This document shows positions 30,205 to 39,248 of a stretch of DNA of 40,925 nucleotides, piece after piece. Made by a program: the position numbers and the translations under genes. This DNA comes from Rhodospirillales bacterium. Lineage in GTDB: Bacteria > Pseudomonadota > Alphaproteobacteria > CACIAM-22H2. Below the pieces are notes generated by a model that did not search any database, was not told the DNA's origin, and saw nothing but the letters and a program-made list of their open reading frames with translations. The first letter of the stretch is position 1, and each line of letters opens with the position of its first letter. The stretch is from positions 1 to 40,925 of the forward strand of contig CANFCX010000010.1 of assembly GCA_947445225.1 (NCBI GenBank), given 5' to 3'.

Positions 30205-32250
30205 TCAATCCGGCACAGGAACCGTCCGCGTCGCGTCCTTCAGCCACGCGGCGGTGGCGGCATCGACGAGCGGAGTCAGCGTCTCGCGTACCCTCGCATG
30301 ATAGGCGTTCAGCCAGTCGATTTCGCGGGCGTCGAGAAGCGCCGTATCCACAACTTCAAGGTCGATCGGGGCGAGCGTCAGCGTCTCGAAACCAAGCATC
30401 TCGCGTTCGCCGCCGGGAAGACCGGGCAACACGGTCACAACCACGAGATTTTCGATGCGGATGCCATAACCCGCGGTCTTGTAATAGCCGGGTTCGTTGG
30501 AAACGATCATGCCCGGCCGCAGCGCGATGATGGACGGCAGCTTCGAGATGCGCTGCGGCCCTTCATGTACGCCGAGATAGCTGCCGACGCCGTGACCCGT
30601 GCCGTGATCGTAGTCGAGCCCGACATCCCAGAGCGGGCGGCGGGCGAAGCCATCGAGCTGCGCGCCGGTCGTGCCCTGCGGAAAGCGCGCGGTGGCGATG
30701 GCGATATGGCCTTTCAGCACGCGGGTGAAGCGGTCGCGCTGTTCGGGTGTGGGCCGACCGATGGCGACCGTGCGCGTCACATCGGTCGTGCCGTCCAAAT
30801 ATTGGGCACCGGAATCGACGAGATAGAGCATCCCAGGTTCGAGGCGCCGATTGCTCGCCGGTGTCGCTCGGTAGTGAACGATGGCGCCGTTGGGCCCGGC
30901 GCCCGAAATCGTGTCGAAGCTGAAATCGCGGAAATGTTCGCCGCCGCCGCGGAATTCGGCGAGGCGGTCGGCGGCCTCGATTTCGGTCAACCGGCCGGAG
31001 GGCGCCTCGCGCGCCAGCCAGGCGAGAAACCGTGTCAACGCGGCGCCGTCGCGCCGGTGCGCGGCGCGGGTGCCCGCCAGCTCCGCCTCGTTCTTGCAGG
31101 CCTTGGGCAGGGAGACCGGATCGGGCGCGCGCACGATGCCGGCCTTCGCCGCCGCCAGCCGGTCGAAAATCCAGGACGCGGCGGTGGTGGGATCGGCGAG
31201 TACACGCCGGCCGGATAGCGCGTCCAGCGCCGGTCCCAAGGCCGACGGCGGCTCGACGTGGATTTCATTGCCGAGATGTTCGCGCAGGCCCGGCGCCAGC
31301 TTGCGCGGTTCGATGAACAGATCGACATTCGCGTTGCGACGGAGAATGGCGAAGGATAGGGGCAGCGGCGTGTGCGGCACGTCGCCGCCGCGGATGTTCA
31401 AGAGCCAAGCGATGGCATCCGGGGCGGTCAGGATGGCGGCGTCGATCCCGTCGGCCGCCAATTTTTCCGCCAACTCGCGGCGTTTGGCCCCCGAATCGCG
31501 GCCGGCGAAGGTGAGCGGATGGGCGACGACCGGCGCGATCGGCGGCGGCGGCTGGTTGGTCCATACCGCATCGACCGGATTGCCAGGGCAAGGAATCAGC
31601 TCGGCCTTTGCCTTGATGCAGGCGGCGCGCAGGCGTTCGGCGCCGTCCGGCGCGTGTAGCCAGGGGTCGTAACCCAGTTTGTCGCCAGGCTTGAGGTTGC
31701 GCGCCAGCCACTCAGCGGGCGGCGAGTCGCTGATGTGCAGCGGCTCGAAGGCGCCGCCATCGACCTGGGACCGCACCTGAATCGTATAACGGCCGTCGAC
31801 GAAGATCGCGGCTCTGTCGGCCAGCACGATCGCCAGCCCCGCCGAGCCGGTGAAGCCGGTGAGCCAGGCCAGGCGCTCGGCGCGCGGCGCCACGTATTCG
31901 CCCTGATGTTCGTCGCCGCGCGGCTGCACATACCCGGCCAAGCCGCGCGCCGACAACTCGGTCCGCAACGATGCGACACGTCCCGCGGTCCAGCGCCCCT
32001 CGCCGAGGCCGTCGTCGCGGAGGGCGCTCATCTCGTCCTTGAGCGCGCGCAGTTGCTCGCGCAGCGCCGGGCCGGGACTGGCCGCGATCAGCCCGATCCA
32101 GGCATCGGAGTCCGCCGCGGGTGGCGCCGCCAACACCCCCGCCACGATGTCGCGCAGCGCGGGTACGGTCAGGCTGGCGCCGTCCTTGCGCAAAAGCCGT
32201 TCGAGGGTCGCGTCGCCCTGGTAGCCCGCAACGACCGCCGCTTTCTGCAT
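30205..32250 (-). CDS. Xaa-Pro aminopeptidase (M24B, aminopeptidase P)
   Basis: Removes N-terminal residues that precede proline. The 681-residue protein has two creatinase-like N-terminal domains (about 95-410) and a pita-bread catalytic domain. The metal ligands are visible: two Asp in YLVDSGAQYLDGTTDVTRT, His in HGTGHGVGSYLGVHEGP, Glu in SNEPGYY, and Glu in GIRIENLVV. Before the usual start region (near LRTELSARGLAGYVQP) there are about 90 extra residues, probably a small helical domain, making it longer than the common 590-610 residues. It is transcribed alone, with 93 bases separating it from the ParE module. Confidence 0.93.
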   Translation of the reverse strand: MQKAAVVAGYQGDATLERLLRKDGASLTVPALRDIVAGVLAAPPAADSDAWIGLIAASPGPALREQLRALKDEMSALRDDGLGEGRWTAGRVASLRTELSARGLAGYVQPRGDEHQGEYVAPRAERLAWLTGFTGSAGLAIVLADRAAIFVDGRYTIQVRSQVDGGAFEPLHISDSPPAEWLARNLKPGDKLGYDPWLHAPDGAERLRAACIKAKAELIPCPGNPVDAVWTNQPPPPIAPVVAHPLTFAGRDSGAKRRELAEKLAADGIDAAILTAPDAIAWLLNIRGGDVPHTPLPLSFAILRRNANVDLFIEPRKLAPGLREHLGNEIHVEPPSALGPALDALSGRRVLADPTTAASWIFDRLAAAKAGIVRAPDPVSLPKACKNEAELAGTRAAHRRDGAALTRFLAWLAREAPSGRLTEIEAADRLAEFRGGGEHFRDFSFDTISGAGPNGAIVHYRATPASNRRLEPGMLYLVDSGAQYLDGTTDVTRTVAIGRPTPEQRDRFTRVLKGHIAIATARFPQGTTGAQLDGFARRPLWDVGLDYDHGTGHGVGSYLGVHEGPQRISKLPSIIALRPGMIVSNEPGYYKTAGYGIRIENLVVVTVLPGLPGGEREMLGFETLTLAPIDLEVVDTALLDAREIDWLNAYHARVRETLTPLVDAATAAWLKDATRTVPVPD

Positions 32251-32464
32251 CCGCCGATCCTCGATTCATCTCGACCGTCGTACCAAAGCTAGGGCCACGG
32301 CGCGCCGCGGACAAGCCCAACCGCCCGGCGCCGGGGCCACCATCATGCACGGAACGCATCGCTCCTCTGCAGTTATGCCGCTCCACATCCGCGCGCCAAG
32401 GTTTAGGTTGTGTTCAACGCGGGACGAATCGTTCGCCCCTGCTTTCGATTTTCGGAGAATACCC

Positions 32465-32812
32465 ATGTTGACCATCGACGACGCGAGCCACCCTTCGGGG
32501 GCGGACTTGCACCGTGAAACGCGGCGCTTGCGCGACCGCGAGATGCGCGAAATCTTCAGCCGCGGCTTTGCCTATCTGGCCGCATGCCTGCGCGGCTTCA
32601 GCGAATGGCGGAGGCAGCGGGCTGCCCACGCCGCCTTGATGCGGCTGGACGACCGCATGCTCAGCGACATCGGGCTTAACCGCATGGATGTCACCCATGG
32701 CCGGGTGCCGGAACTCCGGCCTTCGGCGGTGCTTGAAACGTTGGCGCCCGACGCGCTAGCGGTGGGCAACAAGTTGAGAATCAAGGACAAGCCGCGGCGT
32801 CTCGCGGCTTAG
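32465..32812 (+). CDS. DUF1127 (YjiS-like) small protein
   Basis: A 115-residue protein with the DUF1127 core AALMRLDDRMLSDIGLNRMD near residue 57. In the family this arginine-rich module is linked in some Alphaproteobacteria to RNA regulation and phosphate or stress responses; no specific role can be read here. The ATG at 32465 is preferred over an upstream in-frame ATG because GGAG lies about 8 bases before it. The N-terminal region (about 1-40) is basic and charged. Its stop overlaps the prmA stop by 4 bases on the opposite strand. The 214 bases upstream, shared with the divergent aminopeptidase, show no clear promoter. Confidence 0.85.
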   Translation: MLTIDDASHPSGADLHRETRRLRDREMREIFSRGFAYLAACLRGFSEWRRQRAAHAALMRLDDRMLSDIGLNRMDVTHGRVPELRPSAVLETLAPDALAVGNKLRIKDKPRRLAA

Positions 32813-33714
32813 GCCTGGCGGCGCTGGTGTCGATTCCTCCCAAGCACCAGCGCCTGCCAGCCGTTAAGGTTACGGCGCCGACGCAGGGTTAGTCCCTGGC
32901 GCCGATAGGCGGCAAGAACCTCCCTTTCCTGGGTTGATAGAAGCCCGGCGAGTACGATCAGGCCGTTTCCGGCCAATCGTCGGCCGAGGCCGCGCGCCAG
33001 CCGGCACAGCGGCCGCGCCAGGATATTGGCGAAAATCACATCGAAGCGGCCGCCGGCCAAAAGCGCGGGCGAATGCAGGCCATCGGCCCGAACCACGCGA
33101 ATCCGGCGGAGCGCGTTGACTCCGGCATTTTCGCGCGTCACCGCCACGGCATCGCCGTCGATATCGGCGGCCACGATTGCAGCCGCCGGCCAGGTCCGCG
33201 CCGCGGCCATCGCCAGGATCCCGGTGCCACAGCCAAGATCGAGGATCCGCCGCGGGCGGCGGGTTCGCGCGATTTCCTCGAGGCTCAGGAGGCAACCGCG
33301 CGTGCTCGCATGTTCGCCGGTGCCGAAGGCCAGCCCGGCATCGATACGCAGGCCGATCGAGCCCGCCGGGGGGAGCCGCCGGCTTTGCCGTCCATGGATG
33401 AAATAGCGGCCGGCGGCGATCGGCGGAAAGGCCTTTTGGTTTTCGGCTAGCCAATCCGTCGGCGGCAGTTTCTCGACGCGAAATTCCGGCGCGGCCAAAC
33501 CTTGGCTCGCCGCGACCAGGGCGATGCGGGCGGAGACTAGGCCGCGATCCGGTTCGGCGACCGCGATGGCCTCGACGACCCAGGCGCCCGGAACGTTCGA
33601 TTCATATTCGGAAACCGCCGCGAACCCGTCTAGCGCCGCCGCGAACGCGGAACTCGCCGCTTCGGGCACACACAGCCCAATCCGCCACAGATCGGGCGCG
33701 ACCGGTCTCGCCAT
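32809..33714 (-). CDS. prmA: Ribosomal protein L11 methyltransferase PrmA
   Basis: A SAM-dependent enzyme that methylates ribosomal protein L11. The 301-residue protein has an N-terminal substrate-recognition domain (about 1-110), then AFGTGEHASTRGCLLSLEE, the SAM loop ILDLGCGTGILAMAAA and FDVIFANILARPL. The ATG at 33714 lies 2 bases after the end of the helicase gene, so the two are likely cotranscribed. It ends convergently inside the DUF1127 stop. Confidence 0.94.
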   Translation of the reverse strand: MARPVAPDLWRIGLCVPEAASSAFAAALDGFAAVSEYESNVPGAWVVEAIAVAEPDRGLVSARIALVAASQGLAAPEFRVEKLPPTDWLAENQKAFPPIAAGRYFIHGRQSRRLPPAGSIGLRIDAGLAFGTGEHASTRGCLLSLEEIARTRRPRRILDLGCGTGILAMAAARTWPAAAIVAADIDGDAVAVTRENAGVNALRRIRVVRADGLHSPALLAGGRFDVIFANILARPLCRLARGLGRRLAGNGLIVLAGLLSTQEREVLAAYRRQGLTLRRRRNLNGWQALVLGRNRHQRRQA

Positions 33715-33716
33715 GG

Positions 33717-35978
33717 TCAGGCGGGGGTGACGAAGCTGTCGATCACCGTCTTGCCGCCGGCCTTCTCGAAATCGATGTCGAGCCGGTCGGCATCGACGGC
33801 GACAACCCGGCCGTAACCGAATTTCATGTGGAAGACCCGGTCGCCGACCTTAAAGGCCGAGGCGGGCCGAGGGCTGCGGACTTCGCGCGCGCGACCGTCG
33901 ATCATCCTGTCGCGCGGCGACGCCGCACCCCCATAAGCGGATCGCCCCGGTCGCGCCCGCCCATCCCAGGCATTGGCCCGCGAGCCGGCCCCGAACAGGC
34001 CGGGCTGGCTCACCAGATCGATATTCTCGGCCGGCAATTCGCCCACGAAACGCGACGGCAGGCTGCTCTGCCACAGATTGTGGATGCGCCGATTGGCCAC
34101 AAAGGAAACGAACAAACGTTCACGGGCACGGGTCAGCCCGACATGGGCGAGCCGCCTTTCCTCTTCCAATCCACCCTCGCCTTTTTCTTCCAGCGCGCGC
34201 GGGTGTGGGAACAGGCCTTCCTCCCAGCCGGGCAGGAACACCGTGTCGAATTCGAGCCCCTTGGCGCTGTGCAGGGTCATGACATTGACCATGTCGCCGC
34301 CGGCGCCCTCCACCGCGTCCATGACCAGGCTGACATGTTCGAGGAACCCGGTCAGGCCGTCGAATTCGGCGATGGCCGCGACCAATTCCTTGAGATTCTC
34401 CAGCCGTCCGGGCGCCTCCGGGGAACGGTCGTTTTGCCACATCGCCGTGTAGCCCGATTCGTCCAACACGATGCGCGCCAGCTCTGCATGGTGACTCTGC
34501 GTGAGTTGGCCGCGCCAGCGGTCGAAATCGGCCAGCAGCCGCTTGAGCGAGGCGCGGGCCGGGCCCTTGATCTCGTCCGTGACGACCAGGCGGCTCGCCG
34601 CTTCCACCATCGAGATTCGCGCATCCCGCCCAAGACGGTGCAAGGTCTGCACGGTCGCCGCGCCGATGCCCCGTCGCGGCACGTTGACGATACGCTCGAA
34701 GGCCAGATCGTCGTCGGGTTGGGCGACCAGGCGGAGATAGGCCATCGCGTCCCTGATTTCCTGGCGTTCGTAGAAACGCGGGCCGCCGATCACGCGATAG
34801 GGCAGGCCGATGGTCATGAAACGCTCTTCGAATTCGCGGGTCTGGAAACCGGCGCGGACCAGCACCGCCACTTCGCTCAGCGCGTGGCCCTTGCGTTGCA
34901 GCGCCTCGATCTCCTCGCCGATCCAGCGCGCCTCCTCCGCGCCATCCCACAGCCCGCGGACCTGAACCTTTTCGCCGCCCTCGACCGAGGTGAACAGGGT
35001 CTTGCCGAGACGTCCGCGGTTGTGCGCGATCAATCCGGAGGCCGCCCCCAGGATGTGGCGCGTGGAGCGGTAATTCTCCTCCAGCCGGACGATCTTGGCG
35101 CCGGGAAAGTCCTTCTCGAAGCGCAGGATGTTGCCCACCTCCGCCCCGCGCCAGCCATAGATCGATTGGTCGTCGTCGCCGACGCAGCAGAGGTTGCGAT
35201 GGGCCTGAGCCAGCAGGCGCAGCCAGAGATATTGGGCGACGTTGCTGTCCTGATATTCGTCGACCAGGATGTAGCGGAAGCGGCGATGGTATTCGGCCAG
35301 CACATCCTCGTGGCGGGTGAACAGGGTCAGCCCGTGCAAAAGCAAATCGCCGAAATCCGCCGCGTTCAGAGTCAGCAGCCGGTCCTGATAGGCGCGGTAC
35401 AGGCCGAGCAGATCGACGCCGTCCCCGTCCTCTGCCTCGGTGCCGGAAACCTTTTCCGGCGTCAGGCCGCGGTCCTTCCATCGCTCGATGGCGCCGAGAA
35501 TGGCCCGCGGCGGCCATTTCTTGTCGTCGAACCGCGCGCCCTCCAGCAATTGCTTGACCAGGCGCAGCTGGTCGTCGGCATCGAGGATAGTGAAGTTGGG
35601 TTTCAGGCCGATTCGTTCGGCATGACGGCGCAGGATGCGGGCGGCAAGAGCATGAAAGGTTCCGAGCCACAACCCTTCCGCGGACGGTCCGATCAGCGCG
35701 GTCACGCGTTCGCGCATCTGGCGCGAGGCCTTGTTGGTGAACGTGACCGCCAACACTTGGCTCGGCCAGGCGCGGCCACTGAAGAGGATATGGGCGAGCC
35801 GTGCGGTCAAAACCCGCGTCTTGCCCGTGCCCGCCCCGGCGAGCACCAGCAACGGCCCATCCAAGGCCTCGACCGCCATACGTTGGGCCGGGTTCAGCGC
35901 CGACAGATAGCCGGGAACGGGCGCGTCGGCGGGGCCGGCGGGTGCCGCGTCATCGGCGTGTGGCGCGGGGATCGACAT
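33717..35978 (-). CDS. uvrD: UvrD/PcrA-type superfamily 1 DNA helicase
   Basis: An ATP-dependent 3'-5' helicase in repair and replication restart. The 753-residue protein has Walker A AGAGTGKT (Lys53), motif Ia VTFTNKASRQMRERV, motif II VDEYQDSN, GDDDQSIYGWRGA, motif IV region LEENYRSTRHIL, VMTLHSAKGLEFDTVFLPGW and GLTRARERLF. The C-terminus ends in the PcrA-like tudor segment VGDRVFHMKFGYGRVV, which can bind RNA polymerase in relatives. A minus-strand TATACA hexamer lies about 9 bases before the ATG, suggesting a very short leader. Confidence 0.94.
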   Translation of the reverse strand: MSIPAPHADDAAPAGPADAPVPGYLSALNPAQRMAVEALDGPLLVLAGAGTGKTRVLTARLAHILFSGRAWPSQVLAVTFTNKASRQMRERVTALIGPSAEGLWLGTFHALAARILRRHAERIGLKPNFTILDADDQLRLVKQLLEGARFDDKKWPPRAILGAIERWKDRGLTPEKVSGTEAEDGDGVDLLGLYRAYQDRLLTLNAADFGDLLLHGLTLFTRHEDVLAEYHRRFRYILVDEYQDSNVAQYLWLRLLAQAHRNLCCVGDDDQSIYGWRGAEVGNILRFEKDFPGAKIVRLEENYRSTRHILGAASGLIAHNRGRLGKTLFTSVEGGEKVQVRGLWDGAEEARWIGEEIEALQRKGHALSEVAVLVRAGFQTREFEERFMTIGLPYRVIGGPRFYERQEIRDAMAYLRLVAQPDDDLAFERIVNVPRRGIGAATVQTLHRLGRDARISMVEAASRLVVTDEIKGPARASLKRLLADFDRWRGQLTQSHHAELARIVLDESGYTAMWQNDRSPEAPGRLENLKELVAAIAEFDGLTGFLEHVSLVMDAVEGAGGDMVNVMTLHSAKGLEFDTVFLPGWEEGLFPHPRALEEKGEGGLEEERRLAHVGLTRARERLFVSFVANRRIHNLWQSSLPSRFVGELPAENIDLVSQPGLFGAGSRANAWDGRARPGRSAYGGAASPRDRMIDGRAREVRSPRPASAFKVGDRVFHMKFGYGRVVAVDADRLDIDFEKAGGKTVIDSFVTPA

Positions 35979-36097
35979 CGTTGGAGATGTATAACATCCC
36001 GCCGGCCAAGGGAACCCATCGCGACGGAATCTCGGGCGGGCCGCGGCAGGTCGTGTTAGGGTTCGTTCTCTAACCCCACGACAAGGAGAGAGCGGCC

Positions 36098-37165
36098 ATG
36101 CTCGAGCGTCCCTGTGGGATCGCCGCCGGCTTATTTTTTCGCTCCAACCCGACTCCGTCTCATCGTCCGAAATCGCGATTTTTCCGCCGCCCGTGGCTGG
36201 CCGCGCTCGCGTTTCTCGCTTTGTCCTCCAGCCCCGAGGCGCGCGCCGCCACGCCGTTCGAGGACGTGTTCACCGCCATCGTCAAGATCCGCGCCCATAT
36301 TCCCGCCGATTCGCGCACGGCCGACGCGTTGGGCACCGAACGCGAAGGCACGGGCGTGGTCATCGATAGTTCCGGGATCGTCCTGACCATCGGGCACCTT
36401 ATCGTCGAGGCGATGTCGGTCGAGGTCACGATCAATGGCCGGTTTCCGGTCATCGCCTCGGTCTTGGCCTATGACCACGACACTGGCTTCGGCCTCGTCA
36501 AGACGATCGAGCCGCTGAAGGTCAAAGCCATCGAATTCGGGGACTCCATCAAGGTCGCCGAGCGTCAACCGGTGCTGATCGTGCCCTTCGGCGGAATCGC
36601 CGGTGCCGGCAAGGCAATGGTCGTGTCGCATCGCGAATACGCGGGCTATTGGGAATATCTGTTGAGCGACGCCATCTTCACCACCCCGCCCCTTCGCGAA
36701 TTTCCCGGGGCTGCGCTGATCGGCAGCGACGGCAAGCTGCTCGGCATCGGCTCGCTTTTTCTGTCCAATACCCTGGTTGGCCATTCACCCGTTCCCGGCA
36801 ACATGTTCGTGCCGATCGATCATCTGAAGCCGATCCTGGCGGCGTTGATCGAAACCGGGCGCGCCGAGCGCCCCGCGTCGCCGTGGCTTGGGATCAATAC
36901 CGACGATTCGCGCGGACCGATCGCGATCACGCGGGTCAGCGAGGGCGGCCCTGCCGCCCAGGCCGGTTTGGAAAGCGGCGACATCGTGGTCGCGGTGGGC
37001 GGAAAACGGCCCCAGACCTTGATCGAATTCTACAAGATGATCCGGGCGATCGGACCGGCCGGAGCCGCTATCCCCCTGACCATCCGCAGGGGGCGCGAGG
37101 TTCGCGAGATCGTCGTCGGATCGCTTGATCGCAACCAATTCCTTCGCCAGCAACGGTCGTACTGA
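36098..37165 (+). CDS. Secreted trypsin-fold PDZ protein lacking the catalytic serine
   Basis: Related to HtrA/Deg (S1C) proteases. A signal peptide runs to about residue 51 (AAL-rich core, ARA-AT cleavage). The trypsin-like domain covers about 55-250. The histidine site is kept (LTIGHLI, His100). The catalytic-serine motif GNSGGPL is replaced by EFPGAAL (201-207), putting Pro203 at the serine position. The aspartate region reads AYDHDTGFGLVK, and strict alignment places Gly130 at the acid position, with D126/D128 nearby. A PDZ domain (about 262-345, TRVSEGGPAAQAGLESGDIV) ends the protein. I infer a non-proteolytic binding protein in the periplasm. AAGGAG lies 9 bases before the ATG. Confidence 0.85.
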   Translation: MLERPCGIAAGLFFRSNPTPSHRPKSRFFRRPWLAALAFLALSSSPEARAATPFEDVFTAIVKIRAHIPADSRTADALGTEREGTGVVIDSSGIVLTIGHLIVEAMSVEVTINGRFPVIASVLAYDHDTGFGLVKTIEPLKVKAIEFGDSIKVAERQPVLIVPFGGIAGAGKAMVVSHREYAGYWEYLLSDAIFTTPPLREFPGAALIGSDGKLLGIGSLFLSNTLVGHSPVPGNMFVPIDHLKPILAALIETGRAERPASPWLGINTDDSRGPIAITRVSEGGPAAQAGLESGDIVVAVGGKRPQTLIEFYKMIRAIGPAGAAIPLTIRRGREVREIVVGSLDRNQFLRQQRSY

Positions 37166-37172
37166 CCGGCTT

Positions 37173-38054
37173 TTAGGGACCGAGGTCGCGCACCACGCGA
37201 AATCCAAGGTCATAGCTGCGGAAATCGGCGCGGCTGGCGTTGCGCGCCGCGTTGCGCGCGACACGGGCGTGGAAATACCAGGAGCCGCCGCGGACGCGGC
37301 GGGTCGTGCAATCCGCGACGCGCCACGGACTGCCGTCGCGCGGCGCGGCCTCGTAGGACCCGCCGCCGCAATCTTCCACCCATTCCAGAACATTGCCGAT
37401 GACATCGTGCAGGCCGAAGGCATTGGCCGGAAATGAGCCCACCGGCGCGGTCTGCCGGGCGCTCCACACCGTGCCGCAATCGCCGCAATTGGCGCGGGCG
37501 GCGTCCAGAGCTACACCCCAGGGCCGCGTCGCCCGGCTGCCCGCGCGCGCGGCATATTCCCATTCCGCTTCGCTCGGCAGGCGATAGGTCCGGCCGGTAC
37601 GCGCCGAAAGCCAGCGCAGGAATTCCTTGGCGTCGTTCCAATTCACGTCGATCGCCGGACGGCGGCCTCGACCCCAACCCTTGTCGTCGGGGCGATTCCG
37701 GCATCCGCCGGAAGCAACGCAAAGGTCCCATTCGGCGAAGGTGACCTCGAAGCGGCCGATGGCGAATGGCCGCGTTATCGTCACGAGGTGTTGCGGCCCT
37801 TCCTCGGCGTCGCGCCCGCTTTCGGTTTCGGGCGATCCCATGACGAAGGCGCCGGCGGCGATGGCGACCATCTCCGGACAATCGTCGCAATCCTTGAAAA
37901 CGGTGCCCGGATCGGGCGCCGGCGCCTGCGCCCAAGCGGCGCTACCGACGAGCAGCAACAGCAGCGCCGGGACACACACCCCGGAAAAGCCCCCCACCCC
38001 ACGCCCGGCATCACCTTTTTCCGTCGATCGTGCCAACGCCGCCATCCTCCACAT
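37173..38054 (-). CDS. Secreted SUMF1/FGE-like domain protein
   Basis: A 293-residue protein with an N-terminal signal peptide (hydrophobic VCVPALLLLLVGSAAWAQA) and a formylglycine-generating-enzyme-like domain (about 55-290). The fold signatures are AIAAGAFVMGSPETESGRD, YRLPSEAEWEYAARAG, NAFGLHDVIGNVLEWVED and RRVRGGSWYFHARVARNAAR. The catalytic cysteine pair of true sulfatase-activating enzymes is not present in that last segment, so it is probably not a sulfatase activator. Similar domains serve binding or other oxidative roles. A second ATG at 38045 is possible. It lies 16 bases after the ElyC-like gene on the same strand. Confidence 0.85.
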   Translation of the reverse strand: MWRMAALARSTEKGDAGRGVGGFSGVCVPALLLLLVGSAAWAQAPAPDPGTVFKDCDDCPEMVAIAAGAFVMGSPETESGRDAEEGPQHLVTITRPFAIGRFEVTFAEWDLCVASGGCRNRPDDKGWGRGRRPAIDVNWNDAKEFLRWLSARTGRTYRLPSEAEWEYAARAGSRATRPWGVALDAARANCGDCGTVWSARQTAPVGSFPANAFGLHDVIGNVLEWVEDCGGGSYEAAPRDGSPWRVADCTTRRVRGGSWYFHARVARNAARNASRADFRSYDLGFRVVRDLGP

Positions 38055-38070
38055 GCCCGCGGTGCCCGGA

Positions 38071-38868
38071 TCAGGCGCGCGGGCCGGGCAGAAACTCCGA
38101 TGTCTTCCCGGTCAGGTAATACACCGCCAGCCCGATCCAGGCATGGATGCCGGCCCCGAACTTCTCGAGCTGATAGGTCGGACTGATGGACGTCCGCAGC
38201 CACGACAGCCCGGTCGTGTTGAAATCGACGACGAGCGGAACGACCTCCCAGCCGATTGCGCGGAAACATCCGACCGAGCGCGGCATATGTGCGGCACTGG
38301 TCACGAGGAGCCAGACCTGGCCCGGTTTCGGTTTCGCCAATTCCTTGGAAAAAACCGCGTTTTCATAAGTGTTGCTGGACGTTTCCTCATACAACACACG
38401 ATCCGGATTTATCCCGAATTCCACGAGCAGAAGGCGCACCGTGTCGCTCTCTTTGCTTTCCCGGTTGAGCAGGTCTCCGGAACCGCCGCTGAACACGATG
38501 GGCGCGTTCGGGAACCGGCGGATCAGCGACAGCAGGGCAAACATGCGTTCGGCGGAATCGTTGAAGGAAGGCCGCCCGCGCGCCGCCGTGATCTGGGTGC
38601 TTTGGCTGCCGCCCAAAATCACGATCCCGTCGACTTGGTCCGGCGGCTGGGTGAAATCGGCGAAACGCTGTTCAAGCGGATAGAGCAGCCATTGATCCAT
38701 CGGCAGCAGGATGAACGCGGCGAGGAAGGTGACGATCGCGACGATCAGCCGGCGACCCCACATCCGCCACCGCGTCGCCAGCAGTATCGCGGCCACGCCA
38801 AGAAGGATCGTCAGGAAGGAAAGCGGGTTGGCGACGAACCAGAAAATTTTCGATGCGGTGAAGAACAC
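38071..38868 (-). CDS. ElyC/YdcF-family (DUF218) envelope protein
   Basis: A 265-residue membrane protein with two N-terminal transmembrane segments (about 10-30 and 38-58) and a DUF218 domain (about 75-240). The domain has GIVILGGSQSTQITAARGRP, APIVFSGGSG, VLYEETSSNTYENAVFSKEL and VWLLVTSAAHMPRSVGCFR. The E. coli relative ElyC affects undecaprenyl-linked envelope synthesis; the function here is inferred. GTG at 38868 is chosen because GGAG ends 7 bases upstream and the length and N-terminus then match ElyC. The longer open frame upstream is not protein-like. It is probably cotranscribed with the SUMF1-domain gene. Confidence 0.87.
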   Translation of the reverse strand: MFFTASKIFWFVANPLSFLTILLGVAAILLATRWRMWGRRLIVAIVTFLAAFILLPMDQWLLYPLEQRFADFTQPPDQVDGIVILGGSQSTQITAARGRPSFNDSAERMFALLSLIRRFPNAPIVFSGGSGDLLNRESKESDTVRLLLVEFGINPDRVLYEETSSNTYENAVFSKELAKPKPGQVWLLVTSAAHMPRSVGCFRAIGWEVVPLVVDFNTTGLSWLRTSISPTYQLEKFGAGIHAWIGLAVYYLTGKTSEFLPGPRA

Positions 38869-39248
38869 GTGCCGGCTCCAGAATGCTGTCGCCCGATTGG
38901 CGGCGAGACCGCACGATAGCGGCTTGGCCGCGCCCCCTGCAAATTTCCGGCAACGATGGGTTGCGCGCGAGCGCCGCGTTCGCCCTTGGGAAACGACGAT
39001 GGACGCGCTATACAGGTCGCCGCCGGAAAAAACGGACAACGCCGAATACGCGCGACTCCTGGGGCCTCGCGATGCGCGCCCTGGTCTGGGGCGTCGGTGC
39101 TCAATGTTTTTGACGGTCGGCAATCGCCTGCCCTGCCGCGGATTCGGGCAAGTAGATTCCCGCGCGCCGCGCCTCGGCGGCGGCCGCGGGAGCAGATGAA
39201 AAGAGGCTGTCCTGACCGACATCGCCTCCATGTGGAAGGGTTCGTTCA
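38869..39248. other. Gene-free 380-base interval
   Basis: This lies between two divergent genes. It holds a good plus-strand promoter (38986-39014) and GC-rich hairpins, for example GGG(CCT)CGCG-ATG-CGCG-CCC around 39062-39081. Short open frames are present but show no conserved-looking protein or ribosome binding site. The last 230 bases are probably the leader of the RRM gene. Confidence 0.55.
38986..39014 (+). promoter_or_regulatory. Candidate sigma-70 promoter of the RRM gene
   Basis: TTGGGA (38986-38991) and TATACA (39009-39014) are 17 bases apart. Initiation near 39021 would leave a leader of about 228 bases before the RRM start codon at 39249. Confidence 0.55.

Noticed and set aside
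29572-31218. 548-codon plus-strand open frame
   Set aside because: It is antisense to aminopeptidase P and the ParE module and has no recognisable domain.
33828-36059. 743-codon plus-strand open frame
   Set aside because: It is antisense to the UvrD/PcrA helicase, whose motifs are complete; long open antisense frames are expected in GC-rich DNA.
39021-39160. Possible 6S or SRP RNA
   Set aside because: There is no SRP tetraloop core and no 6S central bubble; only ordinary GC-rich hairpins.
38711-39199. 162-codon plus-strand open frame over the ElyC start and RRM leader
   Set aside because: It has no ribosome binding site and no domain, and much of it overlaps ElyC in antisense.
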